64,000 nucleotides of DNA, from the NCBI RefSeq assembly GCF_052056915.1, contig NZ_CP195119.1, forward strand, positions 2,728,001-2,792,000, written 5' to 3'. The position numbers were made by a program, and so were the translations under genes. The notes beneath the pieces were generated by a model. The model was not told the DNA's origin, made no database searches, and worked only from the letters and a program-made list of their open reading frames with translations. Numbering within the stretch: the first letter of the stretch is position 1; every line of letters begins with the position of its first letter. Positions 41,249-50,190 of the stretch are shown here, piece after piece. Origin of the DNA: MTP4 sp052056915 (lineage in GTDB: Archaea > Halobacteriota > Methanosarcinia > Methanosarcinales > Methanosarcinaceae).

Positions 41249-42232
41249 ATGTTTCCAGATATCAGGTTGAGAAGATTGAGAAAAGGAAAGATAAAGAATC
41301 TTGTGAGGGAGACCGTCCTCACGGTTGACGACCTGGTCCAACCAATCTTTGTGAATGAGACTATTGACTCCCCTGTCGAGTTTTCTTCCATGCCAGGGGT
41401 TTTCGGCTTTCCTCTCTCAGAGGTTGCAAAAGAGGCAAAGGAAATCGCCGAACTAGGGATTCCGGCAGTGATCCTTTTCGGCGTACCGGGGCATAAGGAT
41501 GCCGAGGGCAGTTCTTCCTACGGGGAAAGGGACGTTATCCAGGAAGCTGTCCGGAGGATCAAGGCCGAAGTCGGGGACGATCTGGTGGTGATCACGGACA
41601 TCTGCATGTGTGAGTACACCGATCACGGACACTGCGGGATCGTGGACTTCAAGAAAGAGGAGGTCCTGAACGACCCTACCCTTGAAATCCTCGGGAAAAT
41701 TGCGGTCAGTCACGCAAAAGCCGGGGCTGACATGGTTGCTCCTTCCGGGATGATGGACGGGATGGTGGTAGCTATCCGGAGGGCACTTGATGAGCACGGT
41801 TTCGAAAATATCCCTATCATGTCCTATGCCGCTAAGTTCCACTCTGCCTTTTATGGCCCCTTCAGGGAGGCTGCCGAATCCGGCTACTCTTTCGGGGACC
41901 GCTCAAGCTACCAGATGGATCCTGCCAACAGCGACGAGGCCCTACGGGAAGTCACTCTCGACGTTGCCGAAGGTGCGGATATCCTCATGGTAAAGCCTGC
42001 TCTCCCCTACCTGGACATCGTGTACCGGGTAAAGACCGAGTTCGGGATGCCCACTGCCGCCTATAACGTGAGTGGGGAGTACTCCATGCTCAAGGCAGCG
42101 GCAGCAAACGGCTGGCTTGATGAGAAAAAGGTAGTATACGAAGCTCTCCTTTCTATCAAGAGGGCAGGTGCGGACATCATTATTACTTATTCCGCAAAGG
42201 ACATCGCCCGTATGCTGAAGTCAGCGCCCTGA
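41249..42232 (+). CDS. hemB: Porphobilinogen synthase
   Basis: 327 residues from the ATG at 41249 with GGAGTGAT at 41238-41245; an ORF extension back to 41213 lacks support. The zinc-binding cysteines are in TDICMCEYTDHGHCGI (around 120-135), the active-site lysines in SYAAKFHSAFYGP (around 197) and MVKPALPYLDI (around 250), and DRSSYQMDPANSDEA is conserved. The enzyme joins two 5-aminolevulinate molecules. Zinc-type active site as in most archaea. Located between hemA and hemL. Confidence 0.96.
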   Translation: MFPDIRLRRLRKGKIKNLVRETVLTVDDLVQPIFVNETIDSPVEFSSMPGVFGFPLSEVAKEAKEIAELGIPAVILFGVPGHKDAEGSSSYGERDVIQEAVRRIKAEVGDDLVVITDICMCEYTDHGHCGIVDFKKEEVLNDPTLEILGKIAVSHAKAGADMVAPSGMMDGMVVAIRRALDEHGFENIPIMSYAAKFHSAFYGPFREAAESGYSFGDRSSYQMDPANSDEALREVTLDVAEGADILMVKPALPYLDIVYRVKTEFGMPTAAYNVSGEYSMLKAAAANGWLDEKKVVYEALLSIKRAGADIIITYSAKDIARMLKSAP

Positions 42233-42639
42233 TCTTCAGGCGCTTCCTTTTTTTATTTTAAATGTTTTTATTTTAAGCTCTCTAATCTTTCAGGCTCTAT
42301 TTTCGGACCTGAACTTCCGTTTTTAACTTTTTCATTTTGTTATGTCTCTTCTCTTTTTTCGGTTATCCTTAATGTCTATTCCAAAAATCAGCAATAACTG
42401 CTTAATAGGGGGAGAGGCTGTAATACAGATAAGAAACAGAATTTAACAAAAGTTTAAGGAATATCTGCAAATCAATTACAAGCCTATTATAATATCGATT
42501 ACAACCTGGTTATAATATCGACTACAAGCCATTATAATATCGATTACAGCCATTATAATATCGACTACAAGTCATTATAATATCGATTACAACCTGGGTT
42601 ATAATTCGATTCGTTTTCAGTCTAATCGGTGAAATTCCC
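42233..42639 (+). other. hemB-hemL spacer
   Basis: 407 bases. The first half is T-rich after hemB (possible terminator). 42487-42608 holds six copies of a TTATAATATCG-based repeat, each of which looks like a TATA element, then GGTGA at 42628-42632 before hemL. No gene seen. Confidence 0.55.
42487..42608. repeat. Tandem repeat, about 22 bp x 6, of TATA-like units before hemL
   Basis: TTATAATATCG starts at 42487, 42510, 42532, 42553 and 42575, with a last degenerate copy at 42599; each is followed by A-(C/T)TACA-(A)-GCC or ACCTGG. Spacing is 21-24 bases. Confidence 0.85.
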
Positions 42640-43902
42640 ATGACGCTTGAAAAGTCCAGAGAAATGTTCGAAAAGGCAAAGACCCTGCTCCCGGGCGGGG
42701 TAAGCAGCCCGGTGCGTGCAATCAAACCATACCCCTTCTACACGGCATCAGCCGACGGCTCGAAGATCAGGGACCTTGATGGAAACGAGTATATCGACTA
42801 CTGCCTGGCCTATGGCCCGGAAATTCTGGGGCACAACCATCCTGTAATCAAGGAAGCGATAAGGGCTCAGCTCGACAAGGGTTGGCTTTACGGTACCCCC
42901 TCGGAACTTGAGGTAACCCTGGCAGAGAAAATTGCGGGGTATTACCCTAGCATTGATATGCTCCGTTTCGTGTCCACCGGGACCGAAGCTACAATGAGCG
43001 CAATCCGCCTGGCCCGCGGGTTTACGGGCAGGAAGAAATTCGTCAAGATCGAAGGTGGTTTCCACGGGGCTCATGACGCTGTGCTGGTAAAGGCCGGGTC
43101 CGGGGCAAGCACCCACGGGGAACCCGATTCTCTTGGTATTCCTGCCGATTTCACGAAGTATACCCTGCAGGCCCAGTTCAATGATCTTGAGGGTATGACC
43201 GAGCTTGTGGAGAAAAACAAAGACGACCTTGCGGCTGTCATCCTCGAACCCGTGCAGGGAAATGTAGGCCCGATCCTTCCGAAACCTGGCTACCTGAAAG
43301 AAGTCCGCAAGCTCACAGAGGAAAATGACGTCCTCCTGATTTTCGACGAAGTCATTACCGGATTCAGGCTCGCCATGGGCGGGGCCCAGGAGTATTACGG
43401 GGTCGTGCCCGACATGACCACCCTCGGAAAAATCGTTGGTGGGGGGCTTCCGGTCGGGGTATTCGGTGGACGAAAAGAGATCATGGAGAAGGTTTCTCCC
43501 TCCGGGCCGGTCTACCAGGCAGGGACTTTCAGCGGAAGCCCCTGTTCCATGGCAGCGGGCATTGCAGTGCTTGACTACTTCAAGCGGGAAAACCTGCACG
43601 CAAAACTGAATGCAAAGGGAGACACCTTCAGGACCGCACTTTCCGAAATCGTAGCTGACGAAGGGCTTGACTACAGCGTCTGCGGAATTGCCTCCATGTT
43701 CAAAATCTTCTTCGGGGCAGAACCTTCAAACTACCAGGACGTCCTGAAATGTGACAAGGAAGGTTACTTTGCCTTCTTCCACAGGATGCTTTCCGACGGG
43801 ATTTTCCTGCCTCCCTCTCAGTTCGAGACAAACTTCCTCTCGGAAGCCCATGCCGATGAGGATATCGAAAAGACCCTCGAGGCCTATAAGAACAATCTCT
43901 AA
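42640..43902 (+). CDS. hemL: Glutamate-1-semialdehyde 2,1-aminomutase
   Basis: 420 residues. PLP enzyme of aminotransferase class III with LLPGGVSSPVRAIKPYPF at the start, STGTEATMSAIRLARG, LLIFDEVITGFR (PLP Asp) and the Schiff-base lysine in TTLGKIVGGGLPVG. It converts glutamate-1-semialdehyde to 5-aminolevulinate, completing the C5 pathway with HemA. GGTGA precedes the ATG. hemC follows after about 120 bases of short AAGAGCTAAA-type repeats. Confidence 0.97.
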   Translation: MTLEKSREMFEKAKTLLPGGVSSPVRAIKPYPFYTASADGSKIRDLDGNEYIDYCLAYGPEILGHNHPVIKEAIRAQLDKGWLYGTPSELEVTLAEKIAGYYPSIDMLRFVSTGTEATMSAIRLARGFTGRKKFVKIEGGFHGAHDAVLVKAGSGASTHGEPDSLGIPADFTKYTLQAQFNDLEGMTELVEKNKDDLAAVILEPVQGNVGPILPKPGYLKEVRKLTEENDVLLIFDEVITGFRLAMGGAQEYYGVVPDMTTLGKIVGGGLPVGVFGGRKEIMEKVSPSGPVYQAGTFSGSPCSMAAGIAVLDYFKRENLHAKLNAKGDTFRTALSEIVADEGLDYSVCGIASMFKIFFGAEPSNYQDVLKCDKEGYFAFFHRMLSDGIFLPPSQFETNFLSEAHADEDIEKTLEAYKNNL

Positions 43903-44023
43903 AAGGCCAGCTCTAAAACAAATCTCAAAAAGCCCGAAAAAAGCTAAATGCCCTTCTAAGAGCTATACGCCTTTGAAGAGCTAAAAGCCCTGAAAAAAGT
44001 TGATAACGTTTGAGGATTTCATT

Positions 44024-44956
44024 ATGATCATAGGGACCCGGGGCAGCAACCTTGCGCTTGCCCAGACTGTACTCGTTTCCCATCTCCTGAAAGAGAACGG
44101 GGTCGAAACAAGCCAGAAAATCATAAAAACCAGTGGAGACCGGTTTACGGACCGCCCCCTGCATGCCGTTGCCGGGGTTGGGGCTTTTGTCCGGGAACTG
44201 GACGATGTGATGCTTGCAGGGGAAGTCGACATTGCAGTTCATTCCATGAAAGACATGCCCACTATCCGCCCGGAAGAACTTCCAACCGTGGCTGTCCTGG
44301 AAAGGGACACCCCGTTTGATATCCTGCTCACCTATGACGGGACCCCCCTGGACGAACTGCCCGAGCAGGCAATTATAGGGACCAGTTCCCTCCGAAGGGC
44401 TGCCCAGGTCCGCCGCTACAGGCCTGACCTGGTGGTCCAGGAACTCAGGGGCAACATTGACACGAGGCTGAGGAAACTCAGGGAAGGGCAATACGACGGC
44501 ATCCTGCTCGCCAAGGCGGGGCTCGAACGCATGGGCTGGGAACTTGAAGGGGAAATCCTGAGCCCTGACTTTTTCTGCCCCTCTCCCAACCAGGGTACCA
44601 TCTCCGTGGTCACCCGGGCAGGCACGGAAGCTGAAAAAGCGGTTTCCAAACTTGATCACCCGCAGAGCCGGATTCTCACAGAAATCGAACGCATCCTGAT
44701 CACCGAACTCGGAGGCGGCTGTACGACTCCTGTTGGTTCCTACGCCGAGTTTACTTCCAACGGGCAGGAGATCCATGTGCGGGCTGAGGTCCTTTCCCTT
44801 GACGGGAAGGAAGTAGTCCGGATAGATGAGTTCTTGCCTCTGGTAGGTTGCATAGAAAAGGCTCAGGAACTCGGGCACAAGTTCGTGGATATGGGCGGGA
44901 AAAGGCTGGCTGAACAGGCGCTTTCCCAGTTGTCCGGGGATTCGTGTAACTGTTAA
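44024..44956 (+). CDS. hemC: Hydroxymethylbilane synthase (porphobilinogen deaminase)
   Basis: 310 residues from the ATG at 44024, preceded by GAGG at 44011-44014; an in-frame TTG at 44000 would add eight residues. IGTRGSNLALAQT opens the protein, HSMKDMPT is in domain 1, GTSSLRRAAQ and LRGNIDTRLRKL follow, and GGGCTTPVGSYAEF holds the cysteine that carries the dipyrromethane cofactor. It polymerises four porphobilinogens. Last gene of the tetrapyrrole cluster; UROS (hemD) and the methyltransferase cobA/cysG-C are not next to it. Confidence 0.96.
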   Translation: MIIGTRGSNLALAQTVLVSHLLKENGVETSQKIIKTSGDRFTDRPLHAVAGVGAFVRELDDVMLAGEVDIAVHSMKDMPTIRPEELPTVAVLERDTPFDILLTYDGTPLDELPEQAIIGTSSLRRAAQVRRYRPDLVVQELRGNIDTRLRKLREGQYDGILLAKAGLERMGWELEGEILSPDFFCPSPNQGTISVVTRAGTEAEKAVSKLDHPQSRILTEIERILITELGGGCTTPVGSYAEFTSNGQEIHVRAEVLSLDGKEVVRIDEFLPLVGCIEKAQELGHKFVDMGGKRLAEQALSQLSGDSCNC

Positions 44957-44995
44957 AAATTAAGTTGTTCAAAAATTACATGGAGTTTTCCTGAA

Positions 44996-45901
44996 ATGTA
45001 TACCCTCACAGGCCTTGAAATGAAAAATCCCACAATCCTTGCAGCTGGCGTGCTGGGAACCACCGGGGCATCTCTCTGCAGGGTTGCCCGGGAAGGCGGG
45101 GCAGGAGCGGTTGTGACCAAGTCAATCGGCCCGGAGCCCAAATACGGGCATCCGAATCCGAGCATGGTCAAGCTGGACTGCGGTTTTTTAAACGCCATGG
45201 GGCTTCCAAATCCCTCTTACGCCGAATTTGTGCAGGAACTCGAGATCGCAAAGAAGGATTCCGGGGTCCCGGTAATCGCAAGTATCTTTGGTGGGAACTC
45301 CGGGGAGTTTGCGGAAGTTGCACAGGGGCTTCTCCCGGGTCAGCCCGATGCTTTCGAGCTCAACGTGAGCTGTCCCCATGCCGAAGGGTACGGGGCTGCC
45401 ATCGGCTCAAACCCCTGCCTGGTAGAAGCGGTCACTGCAGCCGTAAAAGAAGTGACTGACTTGCCTGTCTGGGTCAAGCTTACCCCCAACGTCGCTGACA
45501 TCACGGCTATTGGAAAAGCTGCCGAAGCCGGGGGTGCGGATGCTGTCGTTGCTATCAATACCGTGAAAGGGATGGCTATCGATATCGAGTCCGGGTACCC
45601 CGTGCTCGGAAACAGGTCTGGCGGGCTTTCCGGGGCTGCGGTCAAACCCGTTGCAGTAAAATGTGTATATGACCTCTATGCTGCCCTTGAGATCCCGGTG
45701 GTGGGAGTCGGAGGGGTTGCTTCCTGGGAAGACGCCGTGGAAATGATGATGGCAGGCGCGGCAGCTGTTCAGGTCGGGTCTGCAGTGTACGACCGTACGG
45801 ATGTCTTTTCCGAAATTAGTTCGGGGATTGAGGCGTTCCTTCAGCGGAAAGGGTATTCGGATGCAAGGGACTTTGTAGGTCTTGCCCACGAGGCAGTATG
45901 A
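44996..45901 (+). CDS. pyrD: Dihydroorotate dehydrogenase, class 1B catalytic subunit
   Basis: 301 residues with MKNPTILAAGVLGTTG, FELNVSCPHAEGYG (the active-site cysteine of class 1 enzymes) and VGVGGVASWEDAVEMMMAGA, the FMN phosphate loop. As a class 1B enzyme it needs PyrK, encoded 118 bases downstream, to pass electrons to NAD+. GGAGTTTTCC lies shortly before the ATG. It makes orotate in pyrimidine synthesis. The gene follows hemC by 39 bases and could be partly co-transcribed with it. Confidence 0.94.
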   Translation: MYTLTGLEMKNPTILAAGVLGTTGASLCRVAREGGAGAVVTKSIGPEPKYGHPNPSMVKLDCGFLNAMGLPNPSYAEFVQELEIAKKDSGVPVIASIFGGNSGEFAEVAQGLLPGQPDAFELNVSCPHAEGYGAAIGSNPCLVEAVTAAVKEVTDLPVWVKLTPNVADITAIGKAAEAGGADAVVAINTVKGMAIDIESGYPVLGNRSGGLSGAAVKPVAVKCVYDLYAALEIPVVGVGGVASWEDAVEMMMAGAAAVQVGSAVYDRTDVFSEISSGIEAFLQRKGYSDARDFVGLAHEAV

Positions 45902-46019
45902 TGAACTGCGATATGTTGGCGAATGACCCGCTAACGGGCGATATGTTGACGGGCGATGTGCTGATTATGCCGGAAGGTCAATGTGCTGATGATCGGCAAT
46001 GTTATGCTAAGGTGGTCTG
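45902..46019 (+). repeat. Degenerate repeats between pyrD and pyrK
   Basis: GCGATATGTTGGCG-type units occur three to four times with variations (GGGCGATATGTTGACGG, GGGCGATGTGCTGATT). AAGGTGG at 46009-46015 serves pyrK. Confidence 0.55.
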
Positions 46020-46799
46020 ATGATTCCTCTTAATGCTACTATAGAAAAAATAATAGAAGAGTCCCCTTTTATAAGGACTTTTGTTTTCGATCACCGGTTT
46101 GAGGAAATGGACCCCGGCCAGTTCGTGATGGTCTGGGTCCGGGGCGTGGACGAAGTACCGATGGGGCTTTCCCGGAAAAATTCTATTACTGTCCAGAATG
46201 TCGGGGAAGCGACAGCGAAGCTCTTTGAGTTGAAGGAAGGAGATTCTTTTGGGCTCCGTGGGCCTCTCGGGAAAGGTTTTTCCTCTCCCGCAGCAGGGGA
46301 AAAGATTCTGGTCATTGCCGGAGGAGTCGGGGCTGCCCCCCTGGCTCCCTATGCTGAAGCAGCCAGTGCCGCCGGGGCAAAGGTGCATACGATTCTCGGA
46401 GCCCGGAGCGGTGGAGACCTGCTTTTTGAAGAACGTTTTGCGGCAGCCGGGGTTCTTGACATCACTACTGATGACGGCTCAAAGGGGACGAAAGGGTTTG
46501 TAACCGATGTCCTCAAAGGGCTCGACGTTTCCTCCTATGACAATATCGCTGTCTGCGGCCCGGAGGTCATGATGGGTTTTATCTTTAAAATCCTGCAGGA
46601 AAAAGAGGTGCTTGATAAATCGGAGTTCAGCCTTCACCGCTATTTCAAGTGCGGGATCGGGGTCTGCGGTGCTTGTTGCATTGATCGGTCCGGGCTCAGG
46701 GTCTGCAAGGACGGGCCTGTTTTTTCCGGCGTGCAGCTCGTGGATTCGGAACTCGGGAAATATGCACGGGATGCCAGTGGGCGAAGAGTTAAAATTTAA
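46020..46799 (+). CDS. pyrK: Dihydroorotate dehydrogenase electron-transfer subunit
   Basis: 259 residues of the ferredoxin-NADP reductase superfamily. FAD domain with GLSRKNSITVQ in place of the usual RPxS pattern, then GGVGAAPLAPYAEAA for NAD binding, and the C-terminal [2Fe-2S] site CGIGVCGACCIDRSG...C. It forms the 1B complex with PyrD, carrying electrons from FMN to NAD+. AAGGTGG precedes the ATG by 5 bases. The spacer to pyrD is repeat-filled but short. Confidence 0.92.
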   Translation: MIPLNATIEKIIEESPFIRTFVFDHRFEEMDPGQFVMVWVRGVDEVPMGLSRKNSITVQNVGEATAKLFELKEGDSFGLRGPLGKGFSSPAAGEKILVIAGGVGAAPLAPYAEAASAAGAKVHTILGARSGGDLLFEERFAAAGVLDITTDDGSKGTKGFVTDVLKGLDVSSYDNIAVCGPEVMMGFIFKILQEKEVLDKSEFSLHRYFKCGIGVCGACCIDRSGLRVCKDGPVFSGVQLVDSELGKYARDASGRRVKI

Positions 46800-46963
46800 G
46801 TTTCGATATATGTTTTTAAAAAAATGGAACTGAAAGCAGGAAGAAGTAGGGGTCGGAAGAGAAGGGCTGATAGGCAAAGAAGTGAAAGTTAATGAACTGA
46901 ATGGTAAATAACAGAGCTCTGAAAAAAGGACTGAAAGGCAAAGTATTGAGATCGGAGAAAAGG

Positions 46964-47704
46964 ATGGCAAGAGATATGATAGGCAGGTTCAGGGCAGGAG
47001 ATGAGGTCTTCTACGGGGAAATCGATGACAATCGCGTGTATCCGAAGGGAAGTTCCGGTATATATGAGCTCTCGGAACTTCGTATCCTTCCTCCTGCATG
47101 CCCTTCCAAGATTATCTGTGTCGGCCTGAATTATCGGGACCATGCCGAAGAACTGTCCATGGAAGTCCCTGAATCCCCTATCCTTTTTTTGAAACCTCCT
47201 TCTGCCGTTGTCGGGCATGAAGACAAGATTCTCTATCCTGCCTGCAGTTCAAGAGTTGACTATGAAGCCGAACTTGCTGTTGTGATCGGGAAACGCTTCA
47301 AGAACATCAAGGCTGACCGGGCTGAGGACGTGATTGCCGGTTATACCTGTTTCAACGACGTAACCGCCCGGGATCTCCAGCAAAAAGACGGGCAGTGGAC
47401 CCGGGCAAAAAGTTTTGACACCTTTGCGGCTTTCGGGCCTTTCATCGCCTGCAGCGACGAACTCGATGTTTCGGATTTAAAAATCTCCTGCAGGGTAAAC
47501 GGGGAAACCCGGCAGGAGTCAAGTACCTCTAATCTTATCTTTGACATCCCGTACCTTATTGAGTTCATCTCCGAGATCATGACCCTCGAAGTGGGGGATG
47601 TGATTGCCACGGGAACACCCCCGGGGGTAGGGGAAATGCAAAGGGGAGATTGTGTGGAAGTGGAAATCCAGGGGATAGGAACCCTGAGAAACGAGGTTAT
47701 CTGA
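46964..47704 (+). CDS. Fumarylacetoacetate hydrolase (FAH) family protein
   Basis: 246 residues from the ATG at 46964 with GGAG at 46954-46957; the ORF is open back to 46901 without a better start. Typical FAH features are ICVGLNYRDHAEE, the metal ligands in VDYEAELAVVIGK (Glu, Glu) and FNDVTARDLQ (Asp), and TGTPPGVGEMQRGD. Members cleave C-C bonds of acylpyruvates or decarboxylate oxaloacetate. The archaeal substrate is unknown. The stop codon overlaps the start of the next gene (TGATG), so the two are coupled. Confidence 0.87.
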   Translation: MARDMIGRFRAGDEVFYGEIDDNRVYPKGSSGIYELSELRILPPACPSKIICVGLNYRDHAEELSMEVPESPILFLKPPSAVVGHEDKILYPACSSRVDYEAELAVVIGKRFKNIKADRAEDVIAGYTCFNDVTARDLQQKDGQWTRAKSFDTFAAFGPFIACSDELDVSDLKISCRVNGETRQESSTSNLIFDIPYLIEFISEIMTLEVGDVIATGTPPGVGEMQRGDCVEVEIQGIGTLRNEVI

Positions 47705-48009
47705 TGCTTCTTGACCATATTGAAACGGAACTCGAGCTTGCCGAGCGCCACCTTATAGTGCTGAAGAAAGTTATTGAAGAAGGCCCAATCGGGATCTTGA
47801 AACTCGCAGAAGTTACCGGGATGCAGAACCACAAGGTCCGCTACTCCCTCCGGGTCCTCGAACAGGCGAGCCTTATCAAGCCCTCAGCCCAGGGGGCGGT
47901 GCCCGGGGATGCGGTCCCGAAATTCCTGAAAGAGTTTGAAGGGGAGCTTGGCAGGCTCAATGAAAAACTAAGCAGAATCCGGGATATCGAGGCTTCCATC
48001 CCGAAATAA
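47704..48009 (+). CDS. Small winged-helix protein coupled to the FAH gene
   Basis: 101 residues beginning at the ATG that shares its A with the FAH stop (TGATG). The pattern LKKVIEEGPIGILKLAEVTG, NHKVRYSLRVLEQASLIKPS is a helix-turn-helix with recognition helix, and the remainder (KFLKEFEGELGRLNEKLSRI) is a probable coiled coil for dimerisation. It is likely a DNA-binding regulator, perhaps of its own operon. This is inference from context; no target site is identified. Confidence 0.72.
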   Translation: MLLDHIETELELAERHLIVLKKVIEEGPIGILKLAEVTGMQNHKVRYSLRVLEQASLIKPSAQGAVPGDAVPKFLKEFEGELGRLNEKLSRIRDIEASIPK

Positions 48010-48355
48010 GCTTCACCCCGGCGATATTGCTGTCATTCTTGCTGATCTCACTGTTGCCATTCTTGTTGACATCACTGCCAACCTTATTGATATCTCTTAC
48101 ACTGTTGCTGATGTTGCTTGCACTATTGCTGATATCTCACATACTCTTGCTGATGCTCGGGCTGATATTGCTGACTGACTGGCTTCTCTTTTCTCCGGTT
48201 TTTACCCTGTGCGCATTTTCCCGGGTTCGGTGACTTTTTATAATCCTATTTCCATGTTTTACCGAACTTAGCGGGCCCGTTAAAGTCCGGTGAGTATTTC
48301 TCTCTGCTGGAACTTTCATCCTCATCAATCCATGTTTATTTTTGGAGAATCCTTT
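48010..48355 (+). other. Intergenic region upstream of gltX with degenerate GCTGAT repeats
   Basis: 48022-48180 consists of degenerate ATTGCTGATATCTC-like units of about 15-24 bases. After it, GACTTTTTATAATCC at 48231-48245 is a good TATA box predicting a start near 48270. GGAGAAT at 48343 precedes the ATG. No gene seen; the Leu-rich ORF through the repeats is a by-product. Confidence 0.55.
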
Positions 48356-50071
48356 ATGACCTTAAGTCCTGAAGACCTGAATACTATTGAAAAATACGCC
48401 CTTCAGAATGCCGTGAAATACGGAAAAGCCCCCCAACCCAAAGCCGTAATGGGGAAGGTGATGGGGGAATGCCCTCACCTCCGGAATGACCCTAAAGCCA
48501 TTTCTTCCGCTCTTGCGGAAATTGTGGGGGAAATTGCAAAAGGGAATGCCGAAGCCTGGGAAACCCGGTTGTCGGAAATCGCTCCCGAGCTTATCGAAGC
48601 CCTGAGTGTGAAAAAGGAACCCGTAAAAGGCCTGAAGCCCCTGGAAGGTGCTGTGGAAGGCAAGGTGGTCATGCGCTTTGCCCCTAACCCGAACGGGCCT
48701 GCAACCCTTGGAAGTTCCCGGGGCATGGTCGTCAATTCCGAGTACGTGAAGATGTATAAGGGAAAATTCATCCTGCGCTTTGACGACACCGACCCTGACA
48801 AGAAACGCCCCCTGCTCAAAGCCTACGACTGGTACCTTGACGACTTCAAGTGGCTCGGGGTAATACCTGACCGGGTGGTCTACGCTTCGGACCGTTTCCC
48901 TGTCTATTACGATTACGCAAAGAAGCTCATCGAGATGGGCAAGGCTTATGTCTGCTTCTGTGAAGGAGGAGATTTCAAGAAGTTCAAGGACTCAAAGCAG
49001 CCCTGCCCGCACCGTGACCAGTCCCCCGAAGTGAACCTGGAGTACTGGGAAAAAATGCTTGCCGGGGGATATGAGGACCAACAGGCCGTGCTCCGTATCA
49101 AGACCGATATCGAGCACAAGGACCCGGCGCTACGTGACTGGGGAGCTTTCAGGATCCGGAAGATGTCTCATCCCCGTGCTGAAATCGGGGAAAAATACAT
49201 TGTTTGGCCCCTCCTGGACTTTGCAGGGGCAATCGAGGACCACGAACTCGGCATGACCCACATCATCCGGGGAAAAGACCTGCAGGACAGCGAGAAACGC
49301 CAGGGCTACATCTACAAATACCTGGGCTGGGAGTACCCGAAAACCCTGCACTGGGGCCGCGTCAAAATCCATGAGTTCGGGAAATTCAGCACAAGTACCC
49401 TTCGAAAGGACATCGAATCCGGGATATACTCCGGCTGGGACGACCCCCGCCTGCCCACCATCCGCGCCATCCGCCGCCGCGGGATCAGGGCCGAAGCCCT
49501 CAGGAAGTTCATGGTCGAGATGGGGATCGGGACAACCGATGTCAGCATCAGCATGGAGTCCCTATATGCCGAAAACCGCAAAATAGTGGACCCTGAAGCC
49601 AACCGCTACTTCTTCGTCCGGGACCCCGTGGAACTGGAGATCGAAGGTGCCGAAGCAACAGTTGCAAAGCCCCCACTTCACCCCACCGATTCCGAAAGGG
49701 GTGCAAGGGATATAAATGTCGAAAACAAGGTCCTGCTTGCCGGGGACGACGTTGAGAAAATGGAAGTCGGTTCAATGCTCCGCTTAAAAGACCTCTACAA
49801 CGTCGAGATCACGTCCCTTGAGCCGCTGCAGGGTAAGTTCTCCGGTGAATCCCTCGAAGCCCTCAAAAAAGTAAAGGGCAGGATCATCCACTGGGCGCCC
49901 GTAGACGGTATTTCCGTGAAAGTCCGCAGCCCCGACGGCGACTTCAAAGGAATAGGAGAACGCGGGATTGCAAAAGAGCTGGATAAAATTGTCCAGTTCG
50001 AGCGTTTCGGGTTCTGCAGGATCGATGCCGTAAGCGAAGAGGAAATTGTGGCATACTTCTCCCATAAGTGA
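48356..50071 (+). CDS. gltX: Glutamyl-tRNA synthetase, archaeal type
   Basis: 571 residues from the ATG at 48356 with GGAGAAT upstream; a longer ORF begins at 48290. The class I HIGH-type motif is FAPNPNGPATLGSSRGM (around 101-117), FDDTDP follows, and a KMSKS-equivalent loop reads EFGKFSTSTLRK (around 339-350). The C-terminal anticodon-binding domain is beta-barrel type, as in GlnRS and archaeal GluRS. In archaea it is nondiscriminating, making Glu-tRNA-Gln for the amidotransferase as well as Glu-tRNA-Glu, which is also the substrate of HemA. A T-rich stretch (50095-50160) follows as probable terminator. Confidence 0.96.
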   Translation: MTLSPEDLNTIEKYALQNAVKYGKAPQPKAVMGKVMGECPHLRNDPKAISSALAEIVGEIAKGNAEAWETRLSEIAPELIEALSVKKEPVKGLKPLEGAVEGKVVMRFAPNPNGPATLGSSRGMVVNSEYVKMYKGKFILRFDDTDPDKKRPLLKAYDWYLDDFKWLGVIPDRVVYASDRFPVYYDYAKKLIEMGKAYVCFCEGGDFKKFKDSKQPCPHRDQSPEVNLEYWEKMLAGGYEDQQAVLRIKTDIEHKDPALRDWGAFRIRKMSHPRAEIGEKYIVWPLLDFAGAIEDHELGMTHIIRGKDLQDSEKRQGYIYKYLGWEYPKTLHWGRVKIHEFGKFSTSTLRKDIESGIYSGWDDPRLPTIRAIRRRGIRAEALRKFMVEMGIGTTDVSISMESLYAENRKIVDPEANRYFFVRDPVELEIEGAEATVAKPPLHPTDSERGARDINVENKVLLAGDDVEKMEVGSMLRLKDLYNVEITSLEPLQGKFSGESLEALKKVKGRIIHWAPVDGISVKVRSPDGDFKGIGERGIAKELDKIVQFERFGFCRIDAVSEEEIVAYFSHK

Positions 50072-50190
50072 ATTAAATTCGGGGCAAAATGCCCCAAATC
50101 TTTTTGTTTTTTTGTTTTTTCTCTTCCTCTCTTCTTTTCTTTTATTTTCCCATTTTCTGGCAACTTTTCATAATTTTCAGGATTTCCGCT

